Of a stretch of DNA of 64,000 nt, positions 18,838 through 27,735 are shown piece after piece. The position numbers were made by a program, and so were the translations under genes. The notes under the pieces are model-generated. The model had not been told where the DNA came from. It worked only from the letters and a program-made list of their open reading frames with translations, and made no database searches. Origin of the DNA: Aureimonas sp. SA4125 (GTDB lineage Bacteria > Pseudomonadota > Alphaproteobacteria > Rhizobiales > Rhizobiaceae); the NCBI RefSeq assembly GCF_019973775.1, contig NZ_AP025032.1, positions 3,410,001-3,474,000 of the forward strand, written 5' to 3'. The number at the start of each line of letters is the position of its first letter. Within the stretch, counting starts at the first letter, position 1.

Positions 18838-19599
18838 TCAGTGCTGGTAGGACGGATCGATGCGGTCGAGCAGTCTGAGATGCGCCGCCCATTCGAGCAG
18901 GAGGTCGCCGTCGTCGAAGGCCATCTGGTCGAACTGCTCGGTCACCCGCCGGCCGATGGCGTCGGGAACGGCGACGAGCGGCCGGCCCATCGACAGGGTC
19001 GCGACCTGGATCTCGCAGGCGGCGTTGAGATAGAACATGGTGTTGAACATCTCGGCCGCCGACCGGCCGACGCCGATCAGTCCGTGATTGCGCAGGACGA
19101 GCGCCGGGAAATCGCCGAGATCGGCGACGATGCGCGACCGCTCTGAAGGATCGAGCGCGATGCCCTCGAAGTCGTGATAGCCGACGCGGCCGTAGAACTG
19201 CAGCGCGATCTGGTTCAGCGGCAGGAGGCCCTCCTCCAGCGCCGAGACGGCGACGCCGGCGCGGGTATGGGTGTGCATCACCCAGGCGGCATCGTGGCGG
19301 GCGGCATGGACCGCGCTGTGGATGGTAAAGCCGGCCGGGTTCACCCGCGCCGCCGAGCCGTCGATCTTGTTGCCGTCGACGTCGATCTTCACCAGCGACG
19401 ACGCCGTGATCTCCTCCCAGCGAAAACCGTAGGGATTGATCAGGAACTGCCCCTCGGCACCCGGCACGCGGGCGGTGATGTGGGTGTAGATGAGGTCGGT
19501 CATCCTGAAATGCGCGGCGAGGCGATAGCAGGCGGCCAGTTCCACCCGCGTCTGCCATTCTGCAGCGGACTGGTCCGCATGGGGGACCTGCAACGTCAC
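18838..19599 (-). CDS. Class II aldolase/adducin family protein (GTG start)
   Basis: The 253-residue protein has the class II aldolase head domain: YTHITARVP, zinc-binding HTHTRAGVAV, and a LVLRNHGLIGVGRSAAEMFN stretch containing the third histidine. Members are fuculose/ribulose-phosphate aldolases or decarboxylases, though many are uncharacterised. An ATG at 19617 exists, but GGAGG lies inside that extension, six bases before a GTG at 19599 (TGGAGGTGCCCCGTG), which makes the GTG the better start. It is first in a leftward operon with the Rieske oxygenase. Pairing of these two families suggests turnover of a hydroxylated or keto intermediate; inference only. Confidence 0.8.
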   Translation of the reverse strand: MTLQVPHADQSAAEWQTRVELAACYRLAAHFRMTDLIYTHITARVPGAEGQFLINPYGFRWEEITASSLVKIDVDGNKIDGSAARVNPAGFTIHSAVHAARHDAAWVMHTHTRAGVAVSALEEGLLPLNQIALQFYGRVGYHDFEGIALDPSERSRIVADLGDFPALVLRNHGLIGVGRSAAEMFNTMFYLNAACEIQVATLSMGRPLVAVPDAIGRRVTEQFDQMAFDDGDLLLEWAAHLRLLDRIDPSYQH

Positions 19600-19847
19600 G
19601 GGGCACCTCCACTTCATCAGCGTGAAATTAGTTCATCATGTTCTGCGGAGCGCAGCAAGGGCCGGATTTCGTGAAATCCCTTCCTTTGCTGCGGACTATG
19701 AGCGCCGTGCCAACATGAGAGCGTTCTGCGGCCGATGTCGCCTGCAGGGCTCCGACGATCTTGCGTCGCCGCGCGGCCGGTGGCTTACTGTTCACGCTGA
19801 TGAAATCAGTGCGACGATCATACACGCTGCGCCGGAGGAGAAGACCG

Positions 19848-21479
19848 ATGCCGAAAGTCTACGACGCCATCGTCATCGGTGCCGGGCACAACGGCCTCGT
19901 CTGCGCCAACTATCTGGCCAAGGCCGGACTGTCGGTGCTGGTGCTGGAGCGGCGCAAGGTCGTCGGCGGGGCGGCGGTGACCGAGGAGATCTGCCCGGGC
20001 TTCAGGGCCTCGACCTATTCCTACCTGATGAGCCTCCTCCACCCGCGCATCATCCGCGACTTCGACCTGAAGCGCCACGGGCTGGAAGTGCTGCCCTGTT
20101 CCAACATGATCTCGCCGGTCGGCGGCGACGACTACATTCTCTTCTCCGACGACACGAAGAAGACGCAAGCCTCCTTCGGCAAGTTCTCGAAAAAGGATGC
20201 CGCCGCCTATCCCGAATTCGACAGGTATCTGATGGAATCGACCGACATTGTGCGAAAGCTCCTGTGGGAGACGCCGGTCGATCCGTCGAAGGGTGACTGG
20301 AAATCGTTCAGGGACAGCGCGCAGCTGCTCTGGAAATACCGCAAGGTCGGCGACAAGATGCACCGCATCGTCGACCTGATGACCATGAGCGCCTACGATT
20401 TCCTGAAGGAATGGTTCGAGGACGACCGCATCATGGCCGTGCTCGCCTATTATGCCTCGATCGGCACCTTCGCCGGGCCGAAGACGCCGGGCTCGGCCTA
20501 TGTGATCATGCACCATGTGATGGGGGAGCACGAAGGCGCCGGCGGCTGGGGCTTCATCAAGGGCGGCATGGGCATGATCACCCAGTCGCTGGCCTCGGCC
20601 GGCAAATCGCTCGGCGTCGAGATCGTGCTCGAGGCCGACATCAGGGAGATCCGCGTCTCCGGCAACGAGGTCACGTCGGTCGTCACCGCCAAGGGCGACA
20701 CCTATTCGGCGAAGACCATCGCTTCGAACGCCAATGCCAAAGTGGTCTACCAGCAGATGCTGGATCCCGCTCTGGTGCCCGGCGGCGTGAAGCGCGAGAT
20801 CGACAACTACCGGACTTTTTCGACCGCCTTCAAGATGAACATCGCCTGCGAGCGGCCGCCGCAATATACGATCCTCGACAAGGTCAGGCGCGATGGTTCG
20901 CTCGGGAAATTCCCCTATCCGACCTACATGCACATCGCCCCGGATATCGACTATCTCGAGCGGGCCTATGACGACGCGAAATATGGCGGCTATTCTCGCC
21001 GGCCCTTCATTACGCCCGTCGTGCCGACCATCGTCGACGACACGCTGGCGCCCCCCGGCAAGCACGTCGTCAACCTCTTCGGCGGCCATGCGCCCTACGA
21101 GCTGAAGGGCAAGGACTGGGCGGACGAGAAGGAGAATTTCAAGAAGGTCGTCCTCGACACCATCGAGGAATGGGCGCCGGGCTTCAGCGCCGACGTCATC
21201 CAGGCGAACCTCATCATCGCGCCGGATATCGAGAACGTCGTGAACATGCCGCAGGGCCATATCTTCCACGGCGAACTGTCGGCCGACCAGCTGTTCTTCC
21301 AGCGGCCGGTCTCCGGCTATGCCGACTACCGCACGCCGATCAAGGGCCTCTACATCTGCGGCTCGTCCATGCATCCGGGCGGCGGCGTCTCCGGCATTCC
21401 CGGTGCCAACGCCGCGCGCGAAATCCTCAGGGATTTGAAGCACAAGCCGAAGCGGCAGAAGGAGCGGGAGCCGGCCTGA
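19848..21479 (+). CDS. Phytoene-dehydrogenase-like NAD(P)/FAD-dependent oxidoreductase
   Basis: The 543-residue flavoprotein begins with a dinucleotide-binding motif, AIVIGAGHNGLVCANYLAKA (about residues 7-26), followed by LVLERRKVVGGAAVTEE. The C-terminal FAD motif is present in GLYICGSSMHPGGGVSGIPG. This arrangement is that of the CrtI/phytoene-desaturase-like superfamily, many of which are not carotenoid enzymes. No carotenoid genes are near. The ATG at 19848 has GGAGGAG at the right spacing. It is divergent from the class II aldolase/Rieske pair, so it may act on the same pathway, for instance as a flavin oxidase or dehydrogenase. Confidence 0.82.
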   Translation: MPKVYDAIVIGAGHNGLVCANYLAKAGLSVLVLERRKVVGGAAVTEEICPGFRASTYSYLMSLLHPRIIRDFDLKRHGLEVLPCSNMISPVGGDDYILFSDDTKKTQASFGKFSKKDAAAYPEFDRYLMESTDIVRKLLWETPVDPSKGDWKSFRDSAQLLWKYRKVGDKMHRIVDLMTMSAYDFLKEWFEDDRIMAVLAYYASIGTFAGPKTPGSAYVIMHHVMGEHEGAGGWGFIKGGMGMITQSLASAGKSLGVEIVLEADIREIRVSGNEVTSVVTAKGDTYSAKTIASNANAKVVYQQMLDPALVPGGVKREIDNYRTFSTAFKMNIACERPPQYTILDKVRRDGSLGKFPYPTYMHIAPDIDYLERAYDDAKYGGYSRRPFITPVVPTIVDDTLAPPGKHVVNLFGGHAPYELKGKDWADEKENFKKVVLDTIEEWAPGFSADVIQANLIIAPDIENVVNMPQGHIFHGELSADQLFFQRPVSGYADYRTPIKGLYICGSSMHPGGGVSGIPGANAAREILRDLKHKPKRQKEREPA

Positions 21480-21583
21480 CGGCGCCTCGCCTGGGATCGT
21501 CGGCACGTCTTGGCGTCACGCGGCGCAGTGCGCCGGCCGCGTGTGGCCGACGTCGCGCGGGCGAGCGACATTGCCCGACTGTG

Positions 21584-22780
21584 TCAGCCTTGGCCGTGCT
21601 GCCCGTCGCGCCAGGAAAGCGCCGCGGCGACGCCGCGCAGTTCGGCAAGCCCCTTCAGCCGGCCGATCATCGAATAGCCCGGATGGAAGGGGCGGCCGAT
21701 GTCGCCGAGGAGTTCGTGGCCATGGTCCGGGCGCATCGGGATCGCCCTGCCCCCGGTCGCCAGGCGCTTCGCTTCGGCGTCGAGAAGGGCGGCGGTGACG
21801 GCGACCATGTCGGTGTCGCCGCCAAGATGCGCCGCCTCCTGGAAACTGCCGTCCGGCTCCTTGGCGACATTGCGCAGATGGGCGAAATGGATGCGGCCCG
21901 CAAAGCGCCGGGCGATGGCGACGACGTCGTTGTCGGGACTGGAACCGAGCGAGCCCGAGCAGAGCGTCAGGCCATTGGCCGGCGAAGGCACGCGCTCGAA
22001 GATATCGGCGAAGTCGGCCTCGGTCGACACCACGCGCGGCAGGCCGAAGACGGGCCGTGGCGGATCGTCGGGATGGATGGCGAGGGATATGCCGCACGCT
22101 TCGGCCGTCGGGCAGACGGCGTCGAGAAAGCGGACGAGATTGGTGCGGAGCTGTCCCGGCTCCACCGCGCCGAACCGGGCGATGAGCGGGCGCAGTCGCT
22201 CGACGCTATAGCGCTCGTAGGCACCGGGAAGCCCCGCCATGATGCTGGAGAGAAGACGGTCGCGGTCGGCCTCCGTCGAGGCGTCGTGCCAGGCCCTTGC
22301 CCGGGTCAGGACGTCGTCGCTGTAGTCGGCCTCCGCACCGGGGCGCTGCAGCATGAAGCAGTCGAAGGCGGCATGTTTCTCGATGGCGAAACGCACGGTG
22401 CGCCCGCCGCCCGGCAGGACCACCGCCAGATCGGTGCGGATCCAGTCGAGAAGCGGCATGAAGTTGTAGCAGATCGTGGTGACGCCCGCGGCGGCGAGGT
22501 TGCGCATGGAAATGCGGTAGTTCTCGAACAGGGGTTCGAGATCGCCGTCGCCGAGCTTGATCCGCTCGTGCACGGGCAGGCTCTCGGCGACATTCCAGGC
22601 GAGGAGGCCGGCCGAACCCGCGTCGATCAGGCGACAGCGCTCGGCAATCGCCTCGGGCATCCAGACCTCGCCATAGGCGACGTCATGAAGGGCCGTGACG
22701 ACGCCCGTCGCACCGGCCTGGACGATATCGGGAAGCGTGACAAGGTCACCGGGACCGAACCAGCGAAAGCTTTCTTGCAC
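21584..22780 (-). CDS. uxuA: Mannonate dehydratase
   Basis: The 398-residue product matches UxuA, which dehydrates D-mannonate to 2-keto-3-deoxy-D-gluconate in hexuronate breakdown. Visible features are MQESFRWFGPGDLVTLPDIV at the start, GVTTICYNFMPLLDWIRTDL, the metal-site stretch SLAIHPDDPPRPVFGLPRVV, LTLCSGSLGSSPDNDV and the C-terminal MRPDHGHELLGD with GYSMIGRLKGLAELRG. Length equals the usual size. It stands alone here without uxuB, uxaC or kdgK, so the rest of the pathway must be elsewhere. Confidence 0.92.
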   Translation of the reverse strand: MQESFRWFGPGDLVTLPDIVQAGATGVVTALHDVAYGEVWMPEAIAERCRLIDAGSAGLLAWNVAESLPVHERIKLGDGDLEPLFENYRISMRNLAAAGVTTICYNFMPLLDWIRTDLAVVLPGGGRTVRFAIEKHAAFDCFMLQRPGAEADYSDDVLTRARAWHDASTEADRDRLLSSIMAGLPGAYERYSVERLRPLIARFGAVEPGQLRTNLVRFLDAVCPTAEACGISLAIHPDDPPRPVFGLPRVVSTEADFADIFERVPSPANGLTLCSGSLGSSPDNDVVAIARRFAGRIHFAHLRNVAKEPDGSFQEAAHLGGDTDMVAVTAALLDAEAKRLATGGRAIPMRPDHGHELLGDIGRPFHPGYSMIGRLKGLAELRGVAAALSWRDGQHGQG

Positions 22781-23368
22781 GTCGCCTCACATCAGAAGAG
22801 TGGGAAGGAAGAGCACCGGACCCGGCGTGAGGGCGAAGATGGCGAAAAAAATCCGTCTGTTGAAGTCCTGGTGGACCGTGAACAGTGTCTTTCTTTCATC
22901 TTCCATGAGGCGAGCCGTAACCAGCCGGGTTGCACCCGCAGCGCCCCTCCAGGAACGGTTGCCGTGACGATCACGTGATGCCCGCCGTCGCAGCCGATGG
23001 CATGCGGCTTGGCATTCCGCCCCAAAGAGCGAAGGGTCCGGCGGCGGCTCTGACGCAAATCGGCGTTCGATCGTTGTGGTCCCGCCGCCGGTCCTGCATG
23101 GCCGCCCCCGTCACGATGCCCGCCGGCTGCCCTATCCGGCAACCACCACTCGCGCCCGCGGTCCGGCATGCCGTAACCGAGGACCTGATAAACCGCGCAA
23201 GGGTCGAAAAGGGGATGCAAAGCGGGTCGCCGCCACGACAGGCGGCAACGACGCCTGCCCATCCGGCCTCGTCAGCCCGCTTCAGTTCGAGAGACTGATC
23301 GCATAGGCTGAAACGCTCTCCACTTTATCGGAGCAAACGCGACAGCAAAGCCAATGAGGGACGGAGCA
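22781..23368. other. Intergenic region between uxuA and aioX
   Basis: About 590 bp between divergent genes. It should hold the uxuA and aioXSR promoters. Several open frames cross it, but none has a convincing ribosome site, composition or recognisable protein. I see no clear repeat or RNA. Confidence 0.45.
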
Positions 23369-24277
23369 ATGTCGGCAGGAGCGAGAGGGCCTGGCAAGGC
23401 GCAGGTTACGGCATCCGTTGGGATCGATCGTCGGACGCTTCTGGGCGGGCTCGCAGTTTTGCCTCTGATGGCACCGGCCATCGTCTCCGCCGCTCCACGG
23501 GCGAGCCTCGCTTTCGGCCTGACCCCGGTTTTCCGAAACTCCGACCTCGCCCTTCTCGAACGTCTTCAGGCCTATCTCGAGGCCTCGACCGGCAGGCCGG
23601 TCGAATTGGTGACGCGCCGCACCTATCAGGAGATCTCGGCGCTCGTCGTCTCGGGGCAGGTCGACGCCGCCTGGATCTGCGGCTATCCCTTCGTGCAGTA
23701 CCGCCGTGAACTGGCACTGGTGGCGGTCCCGCTCTGGCGGGGAACCCCGAGATACCAAGCCTACATCATCGTCGATCGCGATCGGCCGGGCGATGACTGG
23801 CACCGGCTGGGCGGGGACATCCACGCCTTCTCCGATCCCGATTCCAACTCCGGCTATCTCGCGACCACCGCGCTGCTCGCGGCGGAAGGCCTGTCCGCGT
23901 CCTCCTTCTTCCAGAGCAGCTTCTACACCTACGGCCACCGCAATGTGGTGCGCGCGGTCGCCTCCGGCCTTGCCCAGTCCGGCAGTGTCGACGGCTATGT
24001 CTGGGAGGTGATGGCCGAGCTCGAGCCGGCCTTGACGGACCGCACGCGGATCCTTCGCGCATCGGAATGGCTGGGCTTTCCGCCGATCGCCTGCGCCCGC
24101 CGATCGGCGGACAGCCCGGAGACATCGCTGCTGCGGGAAGCCCTGTTGGGGATGTCCACCGATCCAGTCGGGCGCGAAGTCCTCGCCATGCTTCGTCTGG
24201 ACGGCTTTGCGGTGGAGGATGAAGGGCTTTTCGACACGATCGCGGCCAAGATCGACATCGTCAGGCGATCGACATGA
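23369..24277 (+). CDS. aioX: Periplasmic arsenite-sensing protein AioX
   Basis: The 302-residue protein belongs to the PhnD-like periplasmic binding family and has an export signal (DRRTLLGGLAVLPLMAPAIV). Its placement directly before a histidine kinase and sigma-54 activator and next to arsenite oxidase genes identifies it as AioX, which binds As(III) and triggers AioS. A single conserved Cys, at about residue 104 in DAAWICGYPFVQY, fits the cysteine required for arsenite sensing in Agrobacterium AioX. I chose the ATG at 23369, preceded by GGGACGGAG, over 23354. Its end overlaps aioS by 4 bp. No transporter permease is nearby, which argues against a phosphonate transporter. Confidence 0.85.
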   Translation: MSAGARGPGKAQVTASVGIDRRTLLGGLAVLPLMAPAIVSAAPRASLAFGLTPVFRNSDLALLERLQAYLEASTGRPVELVTRRTYQEISALVVSGQVDAAWICGYPFVQYRRELALVAVPLWRGTPRYQAYIIVDRDRPGDDWHRLGGDIHAFSDPDSNSGYLATTALLAAEGLSASSFFQSSFYTYGHRNVVRAVASGLAQSGSVDGYVWEVMAELEPALTDRTRILRASEWLGFPPIACARRSADSPETSLLREALLGMSTDPVGREVLAMLRLDGFAVEDEGLFDTIAAKIDIVRRST

Positions 24278-25728
24278 GGCGCGCGCTCTCCGTCGCTTCC
24301 TGGCCTCTGACGGTCCAGATCCCCCTCCTCGTCGTGATTCTCATGGTGGCTCTGAGCCTCACCGTTTCGCAGCAGGTCCTCGGGCGTTTGCAGGCGACGC
24401 AGGAACGCCATCTCCAGGAACTCGGCAATGCCTATCTCGACGGCCTGTCCTCCTCGCTGATCCCCGCCGTTCTCAGGCGCGATGTCTGGGAGACCTTCGA
24501 TACCGTCGATCGGGCCAAGGGGATGTACCGGGGCCTCGCGGCGGCGGGCACCATCGTTCTGGATCCTGCTGGCCGGGTTCTCGCGGCATCCGACCCCCGG
24601 ATGTTCCCGACGGGGAGCAACCTGCCGCCGGACGTGACGTCGAAATTTGCCAAGGGCGGAGGGTTCCGGACCGAGGAAGGCGGAACGCTGGCCTTTCTCA
24701 GCCGCGATCTCGTCTATGAGGATCGCAAGCTCGGATCGGTCTATGCGAGCTTCGACACCACGCATCTGGCGGCCGAGAGACAGGAAGTGCTGATGACCCT
24801 CGTCGCGACCAACATCGCGATCACCATCGTCCTGGCAGGCCTCGGCTATTTCGCCGTCGGCCGCATGGTTCGCCCCATCCGGCTCCTGACCGATCATCTC
24901 CAGCAAAGCGCCAAGGCGGAGGTCATGCCGCTATCGCCGGAGTTTCGTTCGGCCGTCGGGGAAACCGGGCGGCTCTTCCGCTCCTATGGGCGGCTGGTCG
25001 ACGCCGTGCGCGACCGCGAGAACCTCGCCCGCCGGCTGGCGGAAGAGGAGAGGCTCGCCAGCCTCGGGCGTCTGGCCTCCGGTATGGCGCACGAGATCAA
25101 CAATCCGCTCGGCGGCCTCTTCAACAGCCTCGACACCCTGAAGCGCCACGGCGACAAGCCGCTGGCCCGCAAGGCGTCGATCGACCTCCTGGAACGAGGC
25201 CTGGCGGGCATCCGCGACGTCGTCAAGACGGCACTCGTCAGCTACCGGTCGGGCGGAGAAGCCCGCGCGCTCCACCCGGCCGACATTGCCGACCTCAGGC
25301 TTCTCCTGCATCCCGAGGCCGAGCGGCGGTCTCTGACGATCGCCTGGACGAGCGCCATCGGCGGCGACATACCGGTCGATGCGACCATGGCCCGCCAGAT
25401 CCTGTTGAATCTTCTCCTCAATGCCTGCGCGGCGTCGCCGCCCGGATCGGTCGTCACCTTTTCCGCGCGGCGATCGGGAGAGACCTTTGTCGTGACGATC
25501 GACGATAGCGGGACCGGCATGCCCGAGGAGGCGGCCGCCTATCTCCGGTCGAGAGACGTGCTGACGACGTTGTACGAACCGAACGCCGGCCTCGGGCTCT
25601 GGCTCGTGCGGCGACTGCTGATCGAACTCGGCGCGGCCGCGGCGATCGAACCAAGCGCCCTCGGCGGCACCCGCATCGTCGTCACCTTTCCCTTCAATCA
25701 CGAGGAGGCATTCGCCGATGTCGCTTGA
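24274..25728 (+). CDS. aioS: Sensor histidine kinase AioS
   Basis: The 484-residue membrane kinase has a first transmembrane helix near residues 12-35, a periplasmic sensor region, a second helix near 175-195 (ATNIAITIVLAGLGYFAVGR), then a linker, the dimerisation/phospho-acceptor box ASGMAHEINNPLGGLFNSLD near residue 270, and an HATPase domain with an N box (NLLLNACAASPPG) and G boxes (DDSGTGMPEEA and NAGLGLWLVRRLL). This fits the AioS partner of AioX. Its ATG overlaps the aioX stop and its end overlaps aioR, so all three are translated as a unit. Confidence 0.87.
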   Translation: MRRALSVASWPLTVQIPLLVVILMVALSLTVSQQVLGRLQATQERHLQELGNAYLDGLSSSLIPAVLRRDVWETFDTVDRAKGMYRGLAAAGTIVLDPAGRVLAASDPRMFPTGSNLPPDVTSKFAKGGGFRTEEGGTLAFLSRDLVYEDRKLGSVYASFDTTHLAAERQEVLMTLVATNIAITIVLAGLGYFAVGRMVRPIRLLTDHLQQSAKAEVMPLSPEFRSAVGETGRLFRSYGRLVDAVRDRENLARRLAEEERLASLGRLASGMAHEINNPLGGLFNSLDTLKRHGDKPLARKASIDLLERGLAGIRDVVKTALVSYRSGGEARALHPADIADLRLLLHPEAERRSLTIAWTSAIGGDIPVDATMARQILLNLLLNACAASPPGSVVTFSARRSGETFVVTIDDSGTGMPEEAAAYLRSRDVLTTLYEPNAGLGLWLVRRLLIELGAAAAIEPSALGGTRIVVTFPFNHEEAFADVA

Positions 25729-27028
25729 GCACCGTCGCATCGCCATCGTCGAGGACGATCCCATCATGGGCGAATCGCTCTTCCAGCGTCTTTCCATCGA
25801 GGGCGGGACGGTACGTTGGTGGAAAGACGGCGCTTCCATCTCGGACGAGGTGGCCCGTTTCGATCCCGACATCGTCGTCTGCGACATCCGCCTGCCCGAT
25901 TGCTCCGGCGAGGACGTCTTCCGCGACACCACGGACAAGACGGCGGCGCCCTTCCTCTTCATCACCGGCCATGGCGACGTCGACCAGGCGGTCCGGCTGA
26001 TGCGGGCGGGCGCGGGCGACTATCTCACCAAGCCTTTCCAGATGGACACCTTCCTCGCTCGCCTCGACGGTCTGCTGCGGCCGGCCCAGCAGAAGGCGGG
26101 CGGCGTTCTCGGTCTTTCACAGGGTATGCAGGGCATCGAGACCTTGCTGCTGCGGCTGGCGGACCGTCCGGCCCCCGTGCTGCTCACGGGTGAGACGGGG
26201 GTGGGCAAGGAGGTCTGCGCCCGCTTCCTTCATGCCCAGTCAGCCAATGCCCAAGAGCCTTTCGTCGCGGTGAATTGCGCGGCCATCCCCGACGACCTCC
26301 TCGAGAGCGAGATCTTCGGTCACGAGCGCGGCGCCTTTTCCGGCGCCGTCGGCAGGCACCTTGGCTATGCCGAGCGAGCCGAAGGCGGAACGCTCTTCCT
26401 CGACGAGATCGGTGAGATGCCCCTGAAGCTGCAAGGCAAGCTGCTGCGCCTTCTGGAAAATCGGGAAATCGACCGGGTCGGGGGCGTCGCGCCTGTGCCG
26501 TTCCGGGCCCGCGTCGTGACGGCGACCAATCAGGCCTTGCCAAAGGCCGTCGCGGAAGGCCGGTTCCGCGAGGACCTTTTGTACCGCATCAATGTCGTGT
26601 CGGTCGAGGTTCCGCCGCTGCGCGATCGGCCGGAGGATATTCCCTGGCTGATGCACCGCTTCTTCGACGCGCTGACGCAAGACGGGACCTCCCTTCGGGG
26701 GATCAGCTCGCTTGCCGAGGAGGCCGCCATCTCTCACCCTTGGCCGGGCAATGTCCGGGAGCTGCGCAATCGGGTGGAGCGGGCCGTGGCGCTTGCCGAT
26801 GGCCACTGGATTGCCCCGGTCGATCTGTTCCCGGAGCATCAGGTCGCGGCAGGTGCGGCTCCTGCTTTCGTCGCCTCGCTGGCAACGGCAAGGGATGCCG
26901 CGGAACGCCGCGAAATCCTGCGCGCGCTGGATGCCACACGTGGTCAGATCGGGGACGCCGCAAAGTTGCTTCTGGTCTCGCGGACCACCCTCTGGGAGAA
27001 AATGCGCCGGTTCGGCCTTGGGACCTAG
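25718..27028 (+). CDS. aioR: Sigma-54-dependent response regulator AioR
   Basis: The 436-residue NtrC-type activator has an N-terminal receiver (phospho-acceptor Asp in VVCDIRLPD near residue 54, with EDDP at the acidic pocket), a central AAA+ domain (Walker A LLTGETGVGKEVCARFLHAQ near residue 155; the sigma-54 contact loop appears as GAFSGA instead of GAFTGA; EGGTLFLDEIGEMPLKLQGK) and a Fis-type HTH at the end (GQIGDAAKLLLVSRTTLWEK). It should bind upstream of aioB and activate the sigma-54 promoter found there. Two GTTCGG-N4-CCGRAC palindromes upstream of aioB are the probable binding sites. Confidence 0.88.
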   Translation: MSLEHRRIAIVEDDPIMGESLFQRLSIEGGTVRWWKDGASISDEVARFDPDIVVCDIRLPDCSGEDVFRDTTDKTAAPFLFITGHGDVDQAVRLMRAGAGDYLTKPFQMDTFLARLDGLLRPAQQKAGGVLGLSQGMQGIETLLLRLADRPAPVLLTGETGVGKEVCARFLHAQSANAQEPFVAVNCAAIPDDLLESEIFGHERGAFSGAVGRHLGYAERAEGGTLFLDEIGEMPLKLQGKLLRLLENREIDRVGGVAPVPFRARVVTATNQALPKAVAEGRFREDLLYRINVVSVEVPPLRDRPEDIPWLMHRFFDALTQDGTSLRGISSLAEEAAISHPWPGNVRELRNRVERAVALADGHWIAPVDLFPEHQVAAGAAPAFVASLATARDAAERREILRALDATRGQIGDAAKLLLVSRTTLWEKMRRFGLGT

Positions 27029-27048
27029 GGGCAGGCAAAGCTTCGCGC

Positions 27049-27064
27049 GTTCGGATTTCCGAAC
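27049..27064. promoter_or_regulatory. Candidate AioR upstream activator site 1
   Basis: GTTCGGATTTCCGAAC is a perfect inverted repeat with 6-bp arms (GTTCGG-N4-CCGAAC), 21 bp after aioR and about 100 bp upstream of the sigma-54 promoter. Position and symmetry match an enhancer for an NtrC-type activator. Binding by AioR is inferred. Confidence 0.6.
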
Positions 27065-27081
27065 CGACGGCGGCGCAGCAT

Positions 27082-27097
27082 GTTCGGCATTCCGGAC
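27082..27097. promoter_or_regulatory. Candidate AioR upstream activator site 2
   Basis: GTTCGGCATTCCGGAC repeats the site 1 pattern with one arm mismatch. The centres of the two sites are 33 bp apart, about three helical turns, so bound dimers would lie on the same face of the DNA. Confidence 0.55.
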
Positions 27098-27148
27098 GCC
27101 ACGCGCTTTTGGGTACAACGACTTACCGGTTTTGGAGATTTTCTAAAC

Positions 27149-27164
27149 TGGCACACGGCGTGCA
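27149..27164 (+). promoter_or_regulatory. Sigma-54 (-24/-12) promoter of aioBA
   Basis: TGGCACACGGCGTGCA fits the sigma-54 consensus TGGCAC-N5-TTGCA with one mismatch in the -12 element (GTGCA). It lies 32 bp upstream of the aioB start codon and downstream of the two AioR-like palindromes, the standard enhancer-promoter arrangement. Confidence 0.75.
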
Positions 27165-27195
27165 TGGGCCACTCACTACCAAGGGGAGGATTTCC

Positions 27196-27723
27196 ATGCA
27201 GAGATGTGACAAGAAGGTCGATATCGGCCGCCGCCAGTTCTTGCGCGGAAGCGCCGTCGCTGCCGCAGGCGCAGCCGCGACGGCTGCCATGCCGGCGCAG
27301 GCCCAGACTGCGATACCCGCCCAGCTCGCGCGGGTGTCCTATCCGTCGAACCGACTCGGCAATATCAGCGATCTCCAGGCCAACGATCCGCTCTATGTCG
27401 CCTATCCCGACGACGATGCGCCGGGCGTGCTGCTGAAGCTCGGCAAGGCGGTCCCCGGCGGCGCGGGGCCGGACGGGGATATCGTCGGCTTCACCACGAG
27501 CTGCCCGCACCAGGGCTTTCCCCTGTCCTACAGCGCCGACGCCCGCACCTTCAATTGTCCCGGCCACTACTCGGTCTTCGATCCCGAACAGGGCGGCATG
27601 CAGGTCTGGGGACAGGCGACGCAGAACCTGCCGCAATACGTACTGCGCGTCGACGACAAGGGCGACATCTACGCCGAGGGCGTCGATGAGCTGCTCTACG
27701 GTCGTCTGTCCAACGTTCTTTAG
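27196..27723 (+). CDS. aioB: Arsenite oxidase small (Rieske) subunit AioB
   Basis: The 175-residue protein has a Tat signal (GRRQFLRGSAVAAAGAAATA) and a Rieske [2Fe-2S] domain with CPHQGFPL and CPGHYSVFD. It passes electrons from the molybdopterin subunit to the acceptor and carries the folded complex to the periplasm through its Tat signal. Length and motifs match known AioB. A strong ribosome site (AGGGGAGGA) is 5 bp before the ATG. It is the first gene after the sigma-54 promoter and lies 12 bp before aioA. Confidence 0.93.
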   Translation: MQRCDKKVDIGRRQFLRGSAVAAAGAAATAAMPAQAQTAIPAQLARVSYPSNRLGNISDLQANDPLYVAYPDDDAPGVLLKLGKAVPGGAGPDGDIVGFTTSCPHQGFPLSYSADARTFNCPGHYSVFDPEQGGMQVWGQATQNLPQYVLRVDDKGDIYAEGVDELLYGRLSNVL

Positions 27724-27735
27724 AGGGAGGGTCTC

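Noticed and set aside
22839-22967. Short frame MAKKIRLLKSWW... in the uxuA-aioX gap
   Set aside because: It has a weak GAGGG ahead of it, but only 42 codons, no recognisable family and a composition like neighbouring non-coding DNA.
23369-24277. Reading of aioX as a phosphonate/phosphite transporter binding protein
   Set aside because: No permease or ATPase follows. The overlapping sensor kinase, sigma-54 regulator and arsenite oxidase genes fit AioX.
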